41,208 bases of DNA from Cyanobium sp. C1_MAG_00004. Its GTDB lineage: Bacteria > Cyanobacteriota > Cyanobacteriia > PCC-6307 > Cyanobiaceae. The stretch lies in the NCBI GenBank assembly GCA_027486935.1, contig JAIXOF010000080.1, positions 1 to 41,208 on the forward strand, read 5' to 3'. Shown piece by piece: positions 16,994-26,572 of the stretch. Every line of letters starts with the position of its first letter. Position 1 is the first letter of the stretch. Under the pieces are notes generated by a model. It did not search any database. It was not told the origin of the DNA and saw nothing but the letters and a program-made list of their open reading frames with translations. Both the position numbers and the translations under genes were made by a program.

Positions 16994-18067
16994 TCAGGCG
17001 GCCACAGCGGTCTTGGGATCCAGAGCACCTTTGGCGTACAGACCGGCGTAGTAATTGATGTCGCGCTGCTTGATCTTGCTGGCGTTGCCGGCACACCAGA
17101 ACTGCTGGTAACGATCGAGGCAGACCTGCTTCATGTAGGCGCGGGCCGGCTTGTTGAAGTGGCGGGGGTCGAAGTTGGCGGGGTCCTTGGCGGCGGCTTC
17201 ACGCACAGCAGCGGTGAAGGCCAGGCGGTTGTCGGTGTCGATGTTGACCTTGCGCACGCCGTTGCGGATGCCTTCCTGGATTTCTTCGACCGGCACGCCG
17301 TAGGTCTCGGGGATGGCGCCGCCGAACTTGTTGATCATGTCGAGCCACTCCTGGGGCACCGAGGAGGAGCCGTGCATCACCAGGTGGGTGTTGGGGATGG
17401 CCCTGTGGATTTCGGCGATCCGGCTGATCGCCAGCACTTCACCGGTGGGCTTGCGGGTGAACTTGTAGGCGCCGTGGCTGGTGCCGATGGCGATCGCCAG
17501 GGCATCGACTTTGGTCTTGGCCACGAAGTCGGCCGCCTCGGCGGGATCGGTCAGCAGTTGGCTGTGGTCCAGCTTGCCTTCGAAGCCATGGCCGTCCTCG
17601 GCTTCGCCCATGCCGGTTTCGAGCGAGCCCAGGCAGCCCAGTTCGCCCTCAACGCTCACGCCGATGGCGTGGGCCACGTCCACCACTTCCTTGGTGACGG
17701 CCACGTTGTACTCGTAGCTGGCAGGAGTCTTGGCGTCGTCCATCAGCGAGCCATCCATCATCACCGAGGTGAAGCCGTTGGCGGCAGCACCGAAGCAGGT
17801 GGCGGGGCTGTTGCCGTGGTCCTGGTGCATCACCACCGGGATGTCGGGATAGGTCTCGACAGCGGCCAGGATCAGGTGGCGCAGGAAGTTCTCGCCGGCG
17901 TACTGGCGGGCCCCCCGGGAGGCCTGCAGGATCACCGGGGAGTCGGTCTCATAGGCCGCCTCCATGATCGACTGCACCTGCTCCAGGTTGTTCACGTTGA
18001 ACGCAGGAATGCCGTAGCCATTCTCGGCGGCATGGTCCAGCAGCAGGCGAAGCGGAACGAGCGCCAT
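16994..18067 (-). CDS. fba: fructose-bisphosphate aldolase, class II
   Basis: This 357-residue class II aldolase has the zinc-binding segment [13 protein letters not shown] (81-85 HQDHG). The catalytic and metal region includes [10 protein letters not shown], and GTSHGAYKF and [13 protein letters not shown] follow. It carries out the aldol step of the Calvin cycle and glycolysis, and it also acts on sedoheptulose-1,7-bisphosphate in the Calvin-type family. ATG 18067 has GAGGA upstream, and a TAAACT -10-like element lies at 18137-18142. A strong terminator follows. It is a separate transcription unit from the riboswitch gene, because that gene's terminator lies between them. Confidence 0.96.
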   Translation of the reverse strand: MALVPLRLLLDHAAENGYGIPAFNVNNLEQVQSIMEAAYETDSPVILQASRGARQYAGENFLRHLILAAVETYPDIPVVMHQDHGNSPATCFGAAANGFTSVMMDGSLMDDAKTPASYEYNVAVTKEVVDVAHAIGVSVEGELGCLGSLETGMGEAEDGHGFEGKLDHSQLLTDPAEAADFVAKTKVDALAIAIGTSHGAYKFTRKPTGEVLAISRIAEIHRAIPNTHLVMHGSSSVPQEWLDMINKFGGAIPETYGVPVEEIQEGIRNGVRKVNIDTDNRLAFTAAVREAAAKDPANFDPRHFNKPARAYMKQVCLDRYQQFWCAGNASKIKQRDINYYAGLYAKGALDPKTAVAA

Positions 18068-18190
18068 GGGGAATCCTCGTGAAGGGGCGAAGGGGGTGCA
18101 GACGGGCAGGCGGGCTTGAAACCCGGTCTGCGGGCGAGTTTACGGGATGCCCACCACAGCACCCGCGCCGGCTGGCCGCAGATCCCCAGC

Positions 18191-18223
18191 AAAAAGCCCC
18201 CGACCGGAACTCCGGTCGGGGGC
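18191..18223 (-). terminator. strong intrinsic terminator after the 37-residue gene
   Basis: On the minus strand a perfect 12-bp stem (GCCCCCGACCGG at 18196-18207 pairing with 18212-18223, 4-base loop) is followed by TTTTT (18195-18191). It begins 30 bp after the small-protein stop. It closes a short, self-contained transcript of about 280 nt. Confidence 0.93.
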
Positions 18224-18252
18224 CTGGCAAAGCCCGGATGCGGGCCTTGAAA

Positions 18253-18366
18253 TCAGTCGATCAGCTGCTGCCGGCGCAGCGACTGAACGGAGTATCCGTT
18301 CTGTTTGGCGGCGCGGCGGGCCTCTGCGGCCTGACGGGCCAGCTGCCTGGCTGTGGTGATGGACAT
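18253..18366 (-). CDS. 37-residue basic protein under glutamine-riboswitch control
   Basis: The frame encodes 37 residues: MSITTARQLARQAAEARR, then AAKQNGYSVQSLRRQQLID. It has six Arg and one Lys against one Asp and one Glu, and the first 22 residues look like an amphipathic helix. ATG 18366 is preceded by GGAGG at good spacing. Upstream are a glutamine-riboswitch-like RNA and an NtcA box, and downstream is a strong terminator, so it is an independent unit. I do not recognise the protein. By genomic context it belongs with the small proteins controlled by glnA/Downstream-peptide RNAs, such as glutamine synthetase inactivating factors. Sequence similarity to known IF7/IF17 is weak, so the function is inferred only. 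Confidence 0.85.
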   Translation of the reverse strand: MSITTARQLARQAAEARRAAKQNGYSVQSLRRQQLID

Positions 18367-18407
18367 GGTGGTGCCTCCAGAAATGATCCGGCGCAGGCCG
18401 GGTGGAT

Positions 18408-18472
18408 GGCGCGTTGCTTCGGGGGCGTCCCTACTTCCACCGCCGGGCGTGAAATCCCGGGGCCAACGTTCC
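18408..18472 (-). promoter_or_regulatory. glutamine riboswitch (glnA / Downstream-peptide class)
   Basis: Read on the minus strand, the leader contains the core GGAAGTAGG (18438-18430) and the 3' element CCGAAGCAACGCGCC. P1 forms by CGTTG (18468-18464) pairing with CAACG (18416-18412). P2 is CCGGG/CCCGG, closed by GCC with GGT, and P3 is GGG/CCC just after the core. From memory the family consensus has CGTTC/GAACG in P1. Here both strands have changed together, a compensatory pair. The RNA ends 41 bases before the start codon of the 37-residue gene. In cyanobacteria this RNA class binds glutamine and, in the known gif case, switches the gene on. Confidence 0.85.
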
Positions 18473-18478
18473 TGAACT

Positions 18479-18492
18479 GTAGTGATTGCTAC
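18479..18492. promoter_or_regulatory. NtcA binding site (GTA-N8-TAC)
   Basis: GTAGTGATTGCTAC (plus strand) is a perfect GTA-N8-TAC palindrome, the NtcA consensus. On the minus strand it lies six bases upstream of the riboswitch, overlaps a TACAG(T) -10-like hexamer (18481-18476), and lies just downstream of TTGACC (18500-18495). This overlap with the core promoter fits repression, as known for gif genes under nitrogen shortage, rather than the activator position at about -41.5. It also overlaps the stop of the upstream oxidoreductase. Confidence 0.75.
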
Positions 18493-19601
18493 GGGGTCAA
18501 GGTGTTCGTTGTGATACCTGCGGCGGTCGTCTGTTGTACGGATTGCCGGGCCTGGTCGCAGCAGCGCTGGCTGCTCAGGGCTTCGAGCAGGCCGGGAACC
18601 ATCGGCCTGCCCTCTCGAATCGCCTGGGCCCACCAACCGTGCAGGCGTTCGACCGGGGCGATGCGACCGTCACCCCAGGTGCGCCTGAACGCCAGCTGGG
18701 GGTCGGGTGCGACAGGGCGCAGGGCTTCGCCGTTGCGGGCCATCCACAGGCCGAACCCGTGCACGTAATCGCTCTGGTTGTCCGAGCCGAGCACCAGGGT
18801 GGCGTCGCTGCCGTACAGCTCGAGCCAGAAGCCACGGCCGGCCCGGGTGACGCTGGCCAGGTTCATCTGGGCTGGCACGGGCCGGCTGGCAGGCCCCTGC
18901 AGTTGCAGCTGTACCAGGGCGATGTCCTCGGCATCGACCGGGCTCATCGATCCGCTGCCTGGGTTGGGCCTGCTGGTGATCGCTGTGCTCAGCCGGGCCG
19001 ATAGATCGGCGGTGGGGCCGATGAACCAATGCAGCAGATCAAACGCGTGGGTGCCCAGGGCCCCCAGCACCCCACCGCCCTCGGCGGCACTGGAGTACCA
19101 GCTCCAGGGGCGTGACGCGTCGGCACGGCTGGCCATCAGCCAGTCGAGCTTCACCAGCCACGGATCCCCCAAGGCGCCCTGTTGCAGCAAGGCGGCCAGC
19201 TGCTGAAACAGCGGGACGGCCCTGTACTCGAAGTCCACGGCAACCGTCAGGCCCCTGCCCAGGGCCAACCGCTGCAGGTCCTCAACCTGCCGGGCGTCGA
19301 GGCCCACCGGTTTTTCGAGCATCAGTTGCTTGCCGGCCTCGAGGGCGGCCGCTGCCAGGCCGTACCGGGGCCCCGGCGGAGTGGCGATCACGATGGCGTC
19401 GATGCCGGGGTCGTCCAGCAGTGCCTCGAACGCGGTCTCACCCCTGAGGCCATGGCTGCGGCAGGCGGTCTCAAGCCGTTCGGCTCGGGGATGCCACAGG
19501 GCCACCGGTTCCCAGTCGGGCGAGGCGCGTAGAGCCTCGAGGTGGACCTTCTCGCCAAAGCCGAGGCCGGCCACGGCCACGCGCAGAGGGGCTGTTGTCA
19601 T
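18489..19601 (-). CDS. Gfo/Idh/MocA-family NAD(P)-dependent oxidoreductase
   Basis: This 370-residue protein has an N-terminal Rossmann fold (VAVAGLGFGEKVHLEAL) and the family's EKP motif (MLEKPVGLD). GTHAFDLLHWFIG supplies the usual catalytic His-containing segment. The C-terminal alpha/beta domain is of normal length. The family oxidises or reduces sugars and cyclitols; the substrate cannot be told. The ATG at 19601 overlaps the stop of the secreted-protein gene by four bases, so it is the last gene of the accD run. Its final codons contain the promoter and NtcA box of the next small gene. Confidence 0.9.
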   Translation of the reverse strand: MTTAPLRVAVAGLGFGEKVHLEALRASPDWEPVALWHPRAERLETACRSHGLRGETAFEALLDDPGIDAIVIATPPGPRYGLAAAALEAGKQLMLEKPVGLDARQVEDLQRLALGRGLTVAVDFEYRAVPLFQQLAALLQQGALGDPWLVKLDWLMASRADASRPWSWYSSAAEGGGVLGALGTHAFDLLHWFIGPTADLSARLSTAITSRPNPGSGSMSPVDAEDIALVQLQLQGPASRPVPAQMNLASVTRAGRGFWLELYGSDATLVLGSDNQSDYVHGFGLWMARNGEALRPVAPDPQLAFRRTWGDGRIAPVERLHGWWAQAIREGRPMVPGLLEALSSQRCCDQARQSVQQTTAAGITTNTLTP

Positions 19602-19972
19602 GTCAGGGACTGCAGGCCGGCGGCCAGACAGCTTTCATCGATCACCGAAGCGATCAGGCCATCGCCACTGACGGGCTGCCATTGGGCTCCCCAGCGGGGT
19701 AGGCCATTGACGGCCGTATCGCGGTAAAGCCGCTGACCGCAGTCGATCTCCATCACGTACAGCTCGCCCTGGTCGCTGTCAGCGGGTTGAAAGCGGCTGA
19801 GCACGCTCAGCATGCCGTTGCGGTTGACCCGCAGGCTGCCGTCATCCCACCACTGGCGCCCGTCAGCCGTGGCCTGGACTTCATGCCAGTCGACCGGTCC
19901 GGCCCAGGCGGCTGGCAAGGGCAGGGACAGCACCAGCAGCAGGCCAGCCAGCACCAGGACAAGGCGGTTCAT
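19598..19972 (-). CDS. small secreted protein of unknown function
   Basis: This 124-residue protein has a clear signal peptide ([19 protein letters not shown], cut after AWA), then a mature domain of about 100 residues. It has two cysteines (EIDCGQ and DESCLA) that could pair. The mature start [20 protein letters not shown] resembles small cyanobacterial periplasmic or lumenal proteins, but I do not recognise a family. ATG 19972 overlaps the accD stop by four bases, and its own stop overlaps the oxidoreductase start. Confidence 0.8.
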   Translation of the reverse strand: MNRLVLVLAGLLLVLSLPLPAAWAGPVDWHEVQATADGRQWWDDGSLRVNRNGMLSVLSRFQPADSDQGELYVMEIDCGQRLYRDTAVNGLPRWGAQWQPVSGDGLIASVIDESCLAAGLQSLT

Positions 19973-20844
19973 GCGTGCTGCACCTGGGGGCAACCATGCA
20001 GCTGAAGCAGTCCGGCCAGGGTCTGCCGCAGCTTGGTTCTGGCCACGATCAGATCGACGAAGCCGTGGTCCCTCAGGTATTCGGCGGTCTGGAAGCCTTC
20101 GGGAAGTTTTTCGCGCAGGGTCTGCTCGATCACACGCCTGCCGGCGAAGCCGATCAGGGCCTTGGGCTCGGCCAGGATGAGATCGCCCAACATGGCAAAG
20201 CTGGCCGTGACGCCCCCGGTGGTGGGGTGAGTCAGCAGGGGCAGGTAGAGCAGCCGCGCCTCACGATGGCGTTGCAGGGCCCCTGAGATCTTGGCCATCT
20301 GCATCAGGCTGAGCATCCCTTCCTGCATGCGGGCGCCCCCGGAGGCACAAACGATCAGAACCGGCAGGCGGCGTTCGGTGGCGATCTCGATCATGCGCGT
20401 GAGCTTTTCGCCCACCACCGATCCCATCGAGCCGCCCATGAAGCGGAAATCCATCACCCCCAGCGCCAGAGGGTGGCCCTCGACGCAGCAGAGGCCCGTG
20501 ATCACCGCGTCCTTGAGGCCGGTGCTGCGCTGGGTGTCCCGGATCCGGTCCGCATAACTCCGCCGGTCCTTAAAGGCCAGTGGATCGGTCGGGCTCAGAT
20601 CGTCGTCGAGGGGGGCAAAGCTTCCGGGATCGGCAATCTGGGCGATCCGCTCGTCGCTGAAGATCCGGTGGTGGTAGCCGCAGCCCTTGCAGACGCTGGC
20701 ATTGGCCAACAAATCCTTGCGGTAGGTGACCAGACCGCATTCAGGGCATTTGCTCCACAGACCATCCCCCTCGTCCAGCTCCTGGGTGTTGCGGACGGCC
20801 GGGACCGTTTTGCGGCGATCGGCAAACCAGTCGAACAGCGACAT
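19969..20844 (-). CDS. accD: acetyl-CoA carboxylase carboxyltransferase subunit beta
   Basis: The 291-residue protein has the N-terminal zinc ribbon (Cys33, 36, 52, 55: CPECG and CKGCG). The crotonase-fold carboxyltransferase domain follows, with [31 protein letters not shown] and [17 protein letters not shown]. With AccA it transfers carboxyl from biotin to acetyl-CoA in the cytoplasm, the first step of fatty acid synthesis. ATG 20844 is the usual N-terminus (MSLFDWF). Confidence 0.97.
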   Translation of the reverse strand: MSLFDWFADRRKTVPAVRNTQELDEGDGLWSKCPECGLVTYRKDLLANASVCKGCGYHHRIFSDERIAQIADPGSFAPLDDDLSPTDPLAFKDRRSYADRIRDTQRSTGLKDAVITGLCCVEGHPLALGVMDFRFMGGSMGSVVGEKLTRMIEIATERRLPVLIVCASGGARMQEGMLSLMQMAKISGALQRHREARLLYLPLLTHPTTGGVTASFAMLGDLILAEPKALIGFAGRRVIEQTLREKLPEGFQTAEYLRDHGFVDLIVARTKLRQTLAGLLQLHGCPQVQHA

Positions 20845-20896
20845 CGCTCGTCAGGGCAGCCCGGCAGGCGTCAGACCTGACCGGGAAGGCATTCCA

Positions 20897-21736
20897 TTAA
20901 AGGACCCGTGCACCAAGGGCCCGGTGCAGCAGGTCCAGCCAGACCTGGTTGCCCAGCAACCAGACCCCGGCTCCACCGAGGGCCAGATACGGTCCAAAGG
21001 CAAATGGGTCCCGGGGACCGAGGCGCCCGCTGAGTCGACCGACGCCACCGGCCACAGCCCCCGACACCACCGCCAGCAGCACCGCCAGTCCCAGTCCGCC
21101 CAACCCCAGCCAGGCCCCCAGCAGGGCCGCGAGCTTGGCATCGCCCAGGCCTAGGGCCGGCTGGCCCAGCAGCCGTTCGCCCAGGGCGCTGACGGCCTCG
21201 GATCCCAGCAGCCCCACCCCCGCAGCCAGCAGGTGCTGGAAGAGCAGGGCGCGACCGCTGGGATCACCCTGGGCAAAGCCGATCAGGGCGGTGCAGGCCA
21301 GGCCGAGGACCACCCCCCAACGGCACAGCGGCTCGGGCAGCCAGAGGTGATCAAGGTCGATCAGCACCAGTGGAATCAACCAGCTCAGCAGCAGCCAGCC
21401 CGCCAGCCGCAGGGCCATGGCATCGGCCGCTGGGCCCATGGCTGTTGGTGTGGCCCACACAGCCGCCACCCACAGGCCCGCCGTGAGCAGTTCCACCAGC
21501 GGATAGCGGGCTGCGATCGGCGTCCGGCAGCGGCGACAGCGGCCACCCAGCAGCAGCCAGCCGATCACAGGACTGTTGTCGTACCAGGCCAACACCCCAC
21601 CGCAGCGGGTGCAATGGCTGGGGGGCAGCACCACCGACTCCTGCCGGGGCAGCCGCCAGGCGACCACGTTGAGAAAACTGCCGACACAGGCCCCCACCAG
21701 GGCCGCCGCCAGGCTCAGGACAGCGGTGTTGTCCAT
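20897..21736 (-). CDS. pilD: type IV prepilin peptidase
   Basis: This 279-residue membrane protein has about eight helices. A cysteine tetrad lies in the N-terminal cytoplasmic loop (CTRCGG and CRRCRTP). The two catalytic aspartates of the A24 family are in LIDLDHLWLP and GLGDAKLAALLG. It cleaves and N-methylates prepilins for type IV pili, which give motility and DNA uptake. ATG 21736 is the family start (MDNTAVLSL); the frame runs up to 21811. It overlaps the 3' end of the upstream hypothetical gene by 22 bp in another frame. Confidence 0.93.
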   Translation of the reverse strand: MDNTAVLSLAAALVGACVGSFLNVVAWRLPRQESVVLPPSHCTRCGGVLAWYDNSPVIGWLLLGGRCRRCRTPIAARYPLVELLTAGLWVAAVWATPTAMGPAADAMALRLAGWLLLSWLIPLVLIDLDHLWLPEPLCRWGVVLGLACTALIGFAQGDPSGRALLFQHLLAAGVGLLGSEAVSALGERLLGQPALGLGDAKLAALLGAWLGLGGLGLAVLLAVVSGAVAGGVGRLSGRLGPRDPFAFGPYLALGGAGVWLLGNQVWLDLLHRALGARVL

Positions 21737-22050
21737 GGCGCCTGGGTCTCGGGACTGGTGCGGCTCCGCGGCATGCGGCCGGAGGCCTGCAGTCCACGCC
21801 CCTGCAACCATTCGCTGGGGATGAACTGCTCGTCAGGCAAGAGGGTCGGCCAGCCGAAGACCACCCGACCGCTCTGGCCCTGCAACTGCAGGACCACGCC
21901 CCGCGGTGGTGGTGTGGGAGAACCGCCGCCATGCAGATACCGCCAGTACACAAGCCGTGCCTGGCGGATCAGGTGGGCGCTGTTGATCCTGTCCAGGGAT
22001 AGATCGAAGCGCTGGCGTGATCGGCGCGGATCCTGGGCCGCACTGATCAC
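21715..22050 (-). CDS. hypothetical protein upstream of prepilin peptidase
   Basis: The frame encodes 111 residues from GTG 22050, with RFDLSLDRINSAHLIRQARL, YWRYLHGGG, VVLQLQGQSGRVVFGWPTLL and DEQFIPSEWLQGRGL. Its beta-rich core, WxxL segments and lack of low complexity look like a real small soluble protein. The last 22 bp overlap pilD. No Shine-Dalgarno precedes the GTG. A GGAGG lies 46-50 bases further up (22100-22096), followed by in-frame codons without ATG, GTG or TTG, so the true start may be non-canonical. No function can be assigned. Confidence 0.55.
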   Translation of the reverse strand: MISAAQDPRRSRQRFDLSLDRINSAHLIRQARLVYWRYLHGGGSPTPPPRGVVLQLQGQSGRVVFGWPTLLPDEQFIPSEWLQGRGLQASGRMPRSRTSPETQAPWTTPLS

Positions 22051-22159
22051 GAACGACGGTGTGGACGGAGAGCGGGAGGCGCTGGTGATGACAGTCCTCC
22101 CGCACGGGCTTCGCCTAGATTAGTCCTGGCCAGCTTGATGCGGCTTCGAGGACGCCCTG

Positions 22160-23062
22160 TCAGCTGAGCTTTTTCTTCTCTTCGATCATGCGGTGAATGA
22201 TCGGAGTGAGGATCAGCTCCATGGCGAAGCCCATCTTGCCGCCGTTGACCACGATCGACGTGGGGCTCGACATGAAGGAGTCGTGGATCATGTCGAGCAG
22301 GTAGGTGAAGTCGATGCCCCACTTCTCGCGGGCTCCCTTGCGGAAGTGGACGATCACGAACGATTCATCCGGGGTCGGGATGTTCCGGATCATGAACGGG
22401 TTGGAGGTGTCCACGGTCGGCACCCGCTGAAAGTTGATGTCGGTGCGGCTGAACTGGGGGCAGATGTGGTTGATGTAGTCGGGCATCCGCCGCAGGATCG
22501 TGTCGACGGTGGCTTCGGCTGAGTAGCCCCGCTCCGCATTGTCCCGGGCGATCTTCTGGATCCATTCCAGGTTGACGATCGGCACCACGCCGACCAGCAG
22601 GTCGGCCAGTGAGGCCACGTCGTAGCCGTCACCGCTGACACCGCCGTGCAGGCCTTCGTAGAAGAGCAGGTCGGTGCCGGCAGGGATCGGTTCCCAGGGG
22701 GTGAACTGGCCGGGCTCGAGGTTGGTGCCCAGGCGGCCGTTGTGCTCGGCGGCTTCTTCGACCGAGTGCAGGTAGTAGCGCTTCTGGCCGCTGCCGGTTT
22801 CGCCGTAGCTCTTGAACAGCTCGCCGAGCTTGTCGAACAGGTTGGCTTCTGGGCCGAAGTGGGAGAAGTTCTCGCCCTTGGCCAGGGCTGCGGCCATGGC
22901 CTCCTTCATGGAGGGCCGCTCATAGCGGTGGTAGCTGTCGCCCTCGACCACGGCCGGGGTGATGCCTTCGCGCTTAAAAATGTGCTCGAAGGCCCGCTTG
23001 ACGGTGCTGGTCCCTGCGCCAGAGGAACCGGTGACGGAGACGACCGGGTGACGCTTCGACAT
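22160..23062 (-). CDS. prk: phosphoribulokinase, proteobacterial type
   Basis: This 300-residue kinase has P-loop GSSGAGTS (12-19), then VEGDSYHRYER, LLFYEGLHGG, VPIVNLEWIQKIARD and RTDINFQRVPTVDTSNPF. These blocks belong to the bacterial (octameric, class I) PRK group, not the plant/beta-cyanobacterial group with its GDSGCGKST loop and redox cysteines. It makes ribulose-1,5-bisphosphate for Rubisco. The ending MIEEKKKLS is typical for picocyanobacteria. Its presence supports an alpha-cyanobacterial host. It follows leuB on the same strand with a 62-bp gap. Confidence 0.95.
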   Translation of the reverse strand: MSKRHPVVSVTGSSGAGTSTVKRAFEHIFKREGITPAVVEGDSYHRYERPSMKEAMAAALAKGENFSHFGPEANLFDKLGELFKSYGETGSGQKRYYLHSVEEAAEHNGRLGTNLEPGQFTPWEPIPAGTDLLFYEGLHGGVSGDGYDVASLADLLVGVVPIVNLEWIQKIARDNAERGYSAEATVDTILRRMPDYINHICPQFSRTDINFQRVPTVDTSNPFMIRNIPTPDESFVIVHFRKGAREKWGIDFTYLLDMIHDSFMSSPTSIVVNGGKMGFAMELILTPIIHRMIEEKKKLS

Positions 23063-23124
23063 GCGCGGGGAGCAATGAACTGGGGCTGAGTTTGGCAGGT
23101 CGCCGGTCGTACCCCCTGCTCGCT

Positions 23125-24210
<1,086 letters not shown>

Positions 24211-24381
24211 GGTCGGGCCCGACGCGGCTGCAGGGCGCGAGGCTACGGCGCGGGAGGGCTGGTGTTGATGGCTGCCGTGTCGAGACGTTGGATCGACACG
24301 GTTTCGGCAGTGGAGGCGGGCTCCGTGGGAGTGGTGGCCGGCTCCCTGCCCTCGCGGGGAAGCCCACGGGCAGGTTCGGGC

Positions 24382-25434
24382 CTAGGGGTGGCTGGCTTTG
24401 TCAAGCTGGCGCACCGCCTTGGCGAGCTCTGGCAGCTTGTTGAAGACTGCTGAACAACGCAGCCACAGCCGGTTGGGGATCGCCGGGTAGCCGCTCACCA
24501 CCTCGCCGGCGGCCACCTCGCCGTGGATACCCGACTTGGATGAGGCGATCGAGCGGTCGCCCATCACCGCCTTGTTGGCCAGGCCCACCTGGCCCGCCAG
24601 GATCACGCCGTTGCCCAGGCGGGCGCCGCCGGCGATGCCCACCTGGGCCGCCAGGGCGCAGCCCCTGCCGGTGGTGACGCCGTGGCCGATGTGGACCAGG
24701 TTGTCGATCTTGGTGCCGGCACCGATGCGGGTTTCGCCCACCGAGGGCCGATCGATCGTGCTGCCGCAGCCCACCTCGACCTCGTCCTCGAGGACCACCT
24801 GGCCCGTCTGGGGCATCTTGCGCCAACCGCTGGCGGTCGGCACGAAGCCGAAGCCCTCGCTGCCGATCACCGCGTTCGAATGGACCACACAGCCTTTGCC
24901 CAGCCGTGAGCCCGGATGCAGGACAGCGCCGCTGTGGATTTCGCAGCCTTCGCCCAGAACCACATCGTCGTAGAGGGTCGCGTTGGCGTGGATCGTGCAG
25001 TGCTCCGCCACCTGCACGTCGGCTCCGATCACCACATGGGCGCCGATGTGGGCCGATGCGGCCAGCACGGCACTCGGGTCGACCACCGCACTGGCATGGA
25101 TGCCGGCCGCTTTGGGCGCACGCGGGTACAGGGCGTCGAGCGCCTCGGCAAATCCCAGCCGCGGATCGGCCAGGGCGACCCAGGCCAGTCCCCTGGCGCT
25201 GGCCTGCTGCTGCAGGATCAGGGCCTCCTCGCCCTTGGCGGGGATCAGCACGGCGCTGGCGCCGCTGGCCGCCAGGGCGGCCGCCAGGGCATTGCCGGGT
25301 TCCAGAAAGCTCAGCTGTCCGGCCGAAGCCTGATCCAGGGCGTGGGCACCCTGGATCTCAGGATCGTCGGCCAGGTGTCTGGGGGTGGTCTCAGTCACTC
25401 CGCTGAGGCGGCTGAGCAGTGTGCTGAAACGCAT
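24382..25434 (-). CDS. lpxD: UDP-3-O-acylglucosamine N-acyltransferase LpxD
   Basis: This 350-residue acyltransferase has an N-terminal LpxD domain ([20 protein letters not shown]). A left-handed beta-helix of hexapeptide repeats follows (about 110-290; [20 protein letters not shown] and [19 protein letters not shown]), with the catalytic His in [13 protein letters not shown]-terminal helix closes it ([20 protein letters not shown]). It adds the second acyl chain in lipid A synthesis, in keeping with an outer membrane with lipopolysaccharide. It is followed by leuB and preceded by proB. Confidence 0.95.
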   Translation of the reverse strand: MRFSTLLSRLSGVTETTPRHLADDPEIQGAHALDQASAGQLSFLEPGNALAAALAASGASAVLIPAKGEEALILQQQASARGLAWVALADPRLGFAEALDALYPRAPKAAGIHASAVVDPSAVLAASAHIGAHVVIGADVQVAEHCTIHANATLYDDVVLGEGCEIHSGAVLHPGSRLGKGCVVHSNAVIGSEGFGFVPTASGWRKMPQTGQVVLEDEVEVGCGSTIDRPSVGETRIGAGTKIDNLVHIGHGVTTGRGCALAAQVGIAGGARLGNGVILAGQVGLANKAVMGDRSIASSKSGIHGEVAAGEVVSGYPAIPNRLWLRCSAVFNKLPELAKAVRQLDKASHP

Positions 25435-25469
25435 GCCCCAGTGTTGTTTTGGGCGATCGTAGGGCGCCC

Positions 25470-26552
25470 TTAGGGCGGCGCCAGCACCAGTTCATCGCGG
25501 TGGACGACCGCGACCCCGCTCTGCCCGAGCAACGGCAGCAATTCGTCGCTGCCCAGCCGGCTGATGCCCTGCCCCAGTTCGCGGCCATCACTGGCCAGCA
25601 GCCGTACGGCGTCGTGGCGGGCGAACTGGCCTTCGACGGCGCTGATGCCGACCGCCAGCAGCGAGGCACCTCGCAGCCTCAGGGCCTGCTCGGCGCCGGT
25701 GTCGATGCGCAGGCTGCCGCGGGGTACCAGGGCATGGGCGAGCCAGCCCTTGCGGCCCGGCAGGGGGGTGGCCGCCGGTTGAAACACCGTGCCCGGCAAT
25801 GCGCTCCCGTCGCCCGGGGGGGCCAGCAGCGTCTCGAGCACCGCCGGGTCGCGACCGTCCGCGAGGCGCACGCGGATGCCGCTGGCGGTGGCGATCCGGG
25901 CCGCCGCCAGCTTGGTGGTCATGCCGCCGGTGCCCCACTGGCCGCCGCCGCTGGCACCCCCCGCCAGGCGATTGAGTTCGGCCAGGTCGCGCACCTCGGC
26001 GATCGGTCGGGCCGCGGGGTCTTGGCGCGGATCACCGGAATAGAGGCGATCCACATCGGTCAGCAGGATCAGTTCATCGGCCGCCACGGCCACCGCCACC
26101 AGGGCCGACAGGGTGTCGTTGTCGCCGAAGCGCAGTTCGTCGGTGGCCAGGGTGTCGTTTTCATTGATCACCGGCACCACACCCCAGTCGAGCAGCTGCT
26201 CGAGGGTGTTGCAGGCGTTCTGGTAGCGGCGCCTCGAGGCCAGATCGCCCCGGGTCAGCAGCACCTGGGCAACGCTGAGGCCCCGCAGGCCGAAGGCGTC
26301 CTGGTAGAGGGCCATCAGCTGCCCCTGTCCGATCGCTGCAGCAGCCTGAACCGCCTCCATCGCGGTGGGGCGCCGTTCGAGCCCCAGGGCCTGGCAGCCC
26401 AGGCCAACCGCGCCGCTGGTCACCAGGGCTAGACGCTCACCACGGCGCTGGGCGCGGGCCATGGTGGCGGCCAGGTCCGTGATAACGGCAGCGGTGGCGC
26501 GCTCGGCCGTCCCCCGCAGCAGGCTGGTGCCCACCTTGACGACCCGCCGCAT
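25470..26552 (-). CDS. proB: glutamate 5-kinase
   Basis: This 360-residue protein has an amino-acid-kinase domain with [41 protein letters not shown] and [16 protein letters not shown]-terminal PUA domain follows (about 275-355, from [14 protein letters not shown]). It phosphorylates glutamate in the first step of proline synthesis. ATG 26552 (MRRVVKVG) has GGAAGG upstream and is preferred to ATG 26567. It lies just downstream of the YqeG gene, whose stop is 21 bp before it. Confidence 0.95.
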   Translation of the reverse strand: MRRVVKVGTSLLRGTAERATAAVITDLAATMARAQRRGERLALVTSGAVGLGCQALGLERRPTAMEAVQAAAAIGQGQLMALYQDAFGLRGLSVAQVLLTRGDLASRRRYQNACNTLEQLLDWGVVPVINENDTLATDELRFGDNDTLSALVAVAVAADELILLTDVDRLYSGDPRQDPAARPIAEVRDLAELNRLAGGASGGGQWGTGGMTTKLAAARIATASGIRVRLADGRDPAVLETLLAPPGDGSALPGTVFQPAATPLPGRKGWLAHALVPRGSLRIDTGAEQALRLRGASLLAVGISAVEGQFARHDAVRLLASDGRELGQGISRLGSDELLPLLGQSGVAVVHRDELVLAPP

Positions 26553-26572
26553 CGGGGTGCCTTCCATCACGG

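Noticed and set aside
17159-18082. 307-codon plus-strand frame opposite fba
   Set aside because: It is His/Val/Gly-rich, a mirror of the aldolase codons, with no ribosome site.
18367-18500. LexA or Fur operator in the small-gene promoter
   Set aside because: The palindrome fits NtcA (GTA-N8-TAC) exactly and not the cyanobacterial LexA or Fur consensus.
22050-22160. Possible tRNA or structured RNA between prk and the hypothetical gene
   Set aside because: There is a CCCG/CGGG hairpin but no TPsiC-like GTTCGAATC and no cloverleaf. It is better read as a leader.
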